From Chitinophagaceae bacterium (GTDB lineage: Bacteria > Bacteroidota > Bacteroidia > Chitinophagales > Chitinophagaceae): 6,054 nucleotides of DNA. Position numbers and translations under genes: made by a program. Of the stretch, positions 5,935 through 6,054 are shown one piece after another; positions within the stretch are counted from its first letter, which is position 1; every line of letters starts with the position of its first letter. Location: assembly GCA_009996555.1 (NCBI GenBank), contig JAACZX010000155.1, positions 1 to 6,054 on the forward strand, in the 5' to 3' direction. The notes below the pieces were generated by a model that worked only from the letters and a program-made list of their open reading frames with translations, did no database searches and was not told where the DNA came from.

Positions 5935-6054
5935 ATGTCATTATTCTTACCGGTAAAACTGCTGGCAACTGTTGCTTTGATATGCACAGCTGCAACGGGG
6001 TGGGCACAATCTGCTCCCGGTAAAGACTCGTCCAAAACGGTGTTGGGTTATGGC
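5935..6054 (+). CDS. N-terminal end of an exported protein (3' truncated by the window)
   Basis: The ATG at 5935 opens a frame that continues past the window edge; 40 residues are visible. It begins MSLFLPVKLLATVALICTAA, a clear Sec signal peptide with a basic residue at 8 and a hydrophobic core at 9-20. The likely signal peptidase I site follows TGWA (residue 24), leaving QSAPGKDSSKTVLGYG as the start of the mature chain. There is no lipobox at the cleavage site. The VLGYG stretch recalls the conserved VxGYG of SusC-type TonB-dependent receptors, but this is far too little sequence to assign a family. There is no Shine-Dalgarno; a perfect -7 box and a phased direct repeat lie just upstream. 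Confidence 0.7.
   Translation, partial: MSLFLPVKLLATVALICTAATGWAQSAPGKDSSKTVLGYG

Noticed and set aside
5799..6035. 78-residue minus-strand frame over the right-hand promoter region
   Set aside because: It is antisense to the signal peptide of the exported protein and covers the regulatory repeats, with no recognisable features.

Overview
The window looks like chromosome from a Bacteroidota bacterium, most likely a Chitinophagaceae-type member. The evidence is a C-terminal type IX secretion (T9SS) sorting domain, MBG and post-COAP-1 domains, a head-GIN (DUF2807) lipoprotein, near-absence of strong Shine-Dalgarno sites, and several upstream boxes fitting the Bacteroidota -7 consensus TAnnTTTG. 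The taxon is inferred from these features only.

Layout, left to right. (1) Bases 1-1175 (+) are the 3' end of a large secreted multidomain protein that closes with a T9SS sorting domain, followed by a strong hairpin terminator. (2) Bases 1228-1403 (-) hold a tiny DUF2256 zinc-ribbon gene. It is split into two frames by a 23-bp GC-rich palindrome, and removing exactly 23 bp restores a 50-residue family member. (3) Bases 1498-4221 (-) are a probable two-gene operon: guaA (GMP synthase), then, 24 bp downstream, an exported periplasmic-binding-protein-fold protein with no transporter genes nearby. (4) The 4222-4437 gap is a divergent promoter region. (5) Bases 4438-5172 (+) encode a DUF2807 lipoprotein with seven glycine-rich rungs. 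(6) Bases 5173-5439 hold a GC-rich island with a hairpin and overlapping candidate micro-ORFs, ending at a strong hairpin terminator. (7) Bases 5440-5790 (-) encode an MmcQ/YjbR-family protein. (8) Bases 5791-5934 are a second divergent promoter region with an inverted repeat and a 20-bp-phased direct repeat. (9) Bases 5935-6054 (+) are the start of another exported protein, cut by the window edge.

The genes do not form one pathway. This is mostly ordinary core and envelope gene content: nucleotide synthesis, surface proteins and small conserved proteins. I found no transposase, CRISPR array, tRNA or rRNA, and no convincing new multi-gene system. The observations most worth a second look are the palindrome inside the DUF2256 gene, the unexplained island at about 5210-5305, the lone binding protein attached to guaA, and the phased repeats before the last gene.
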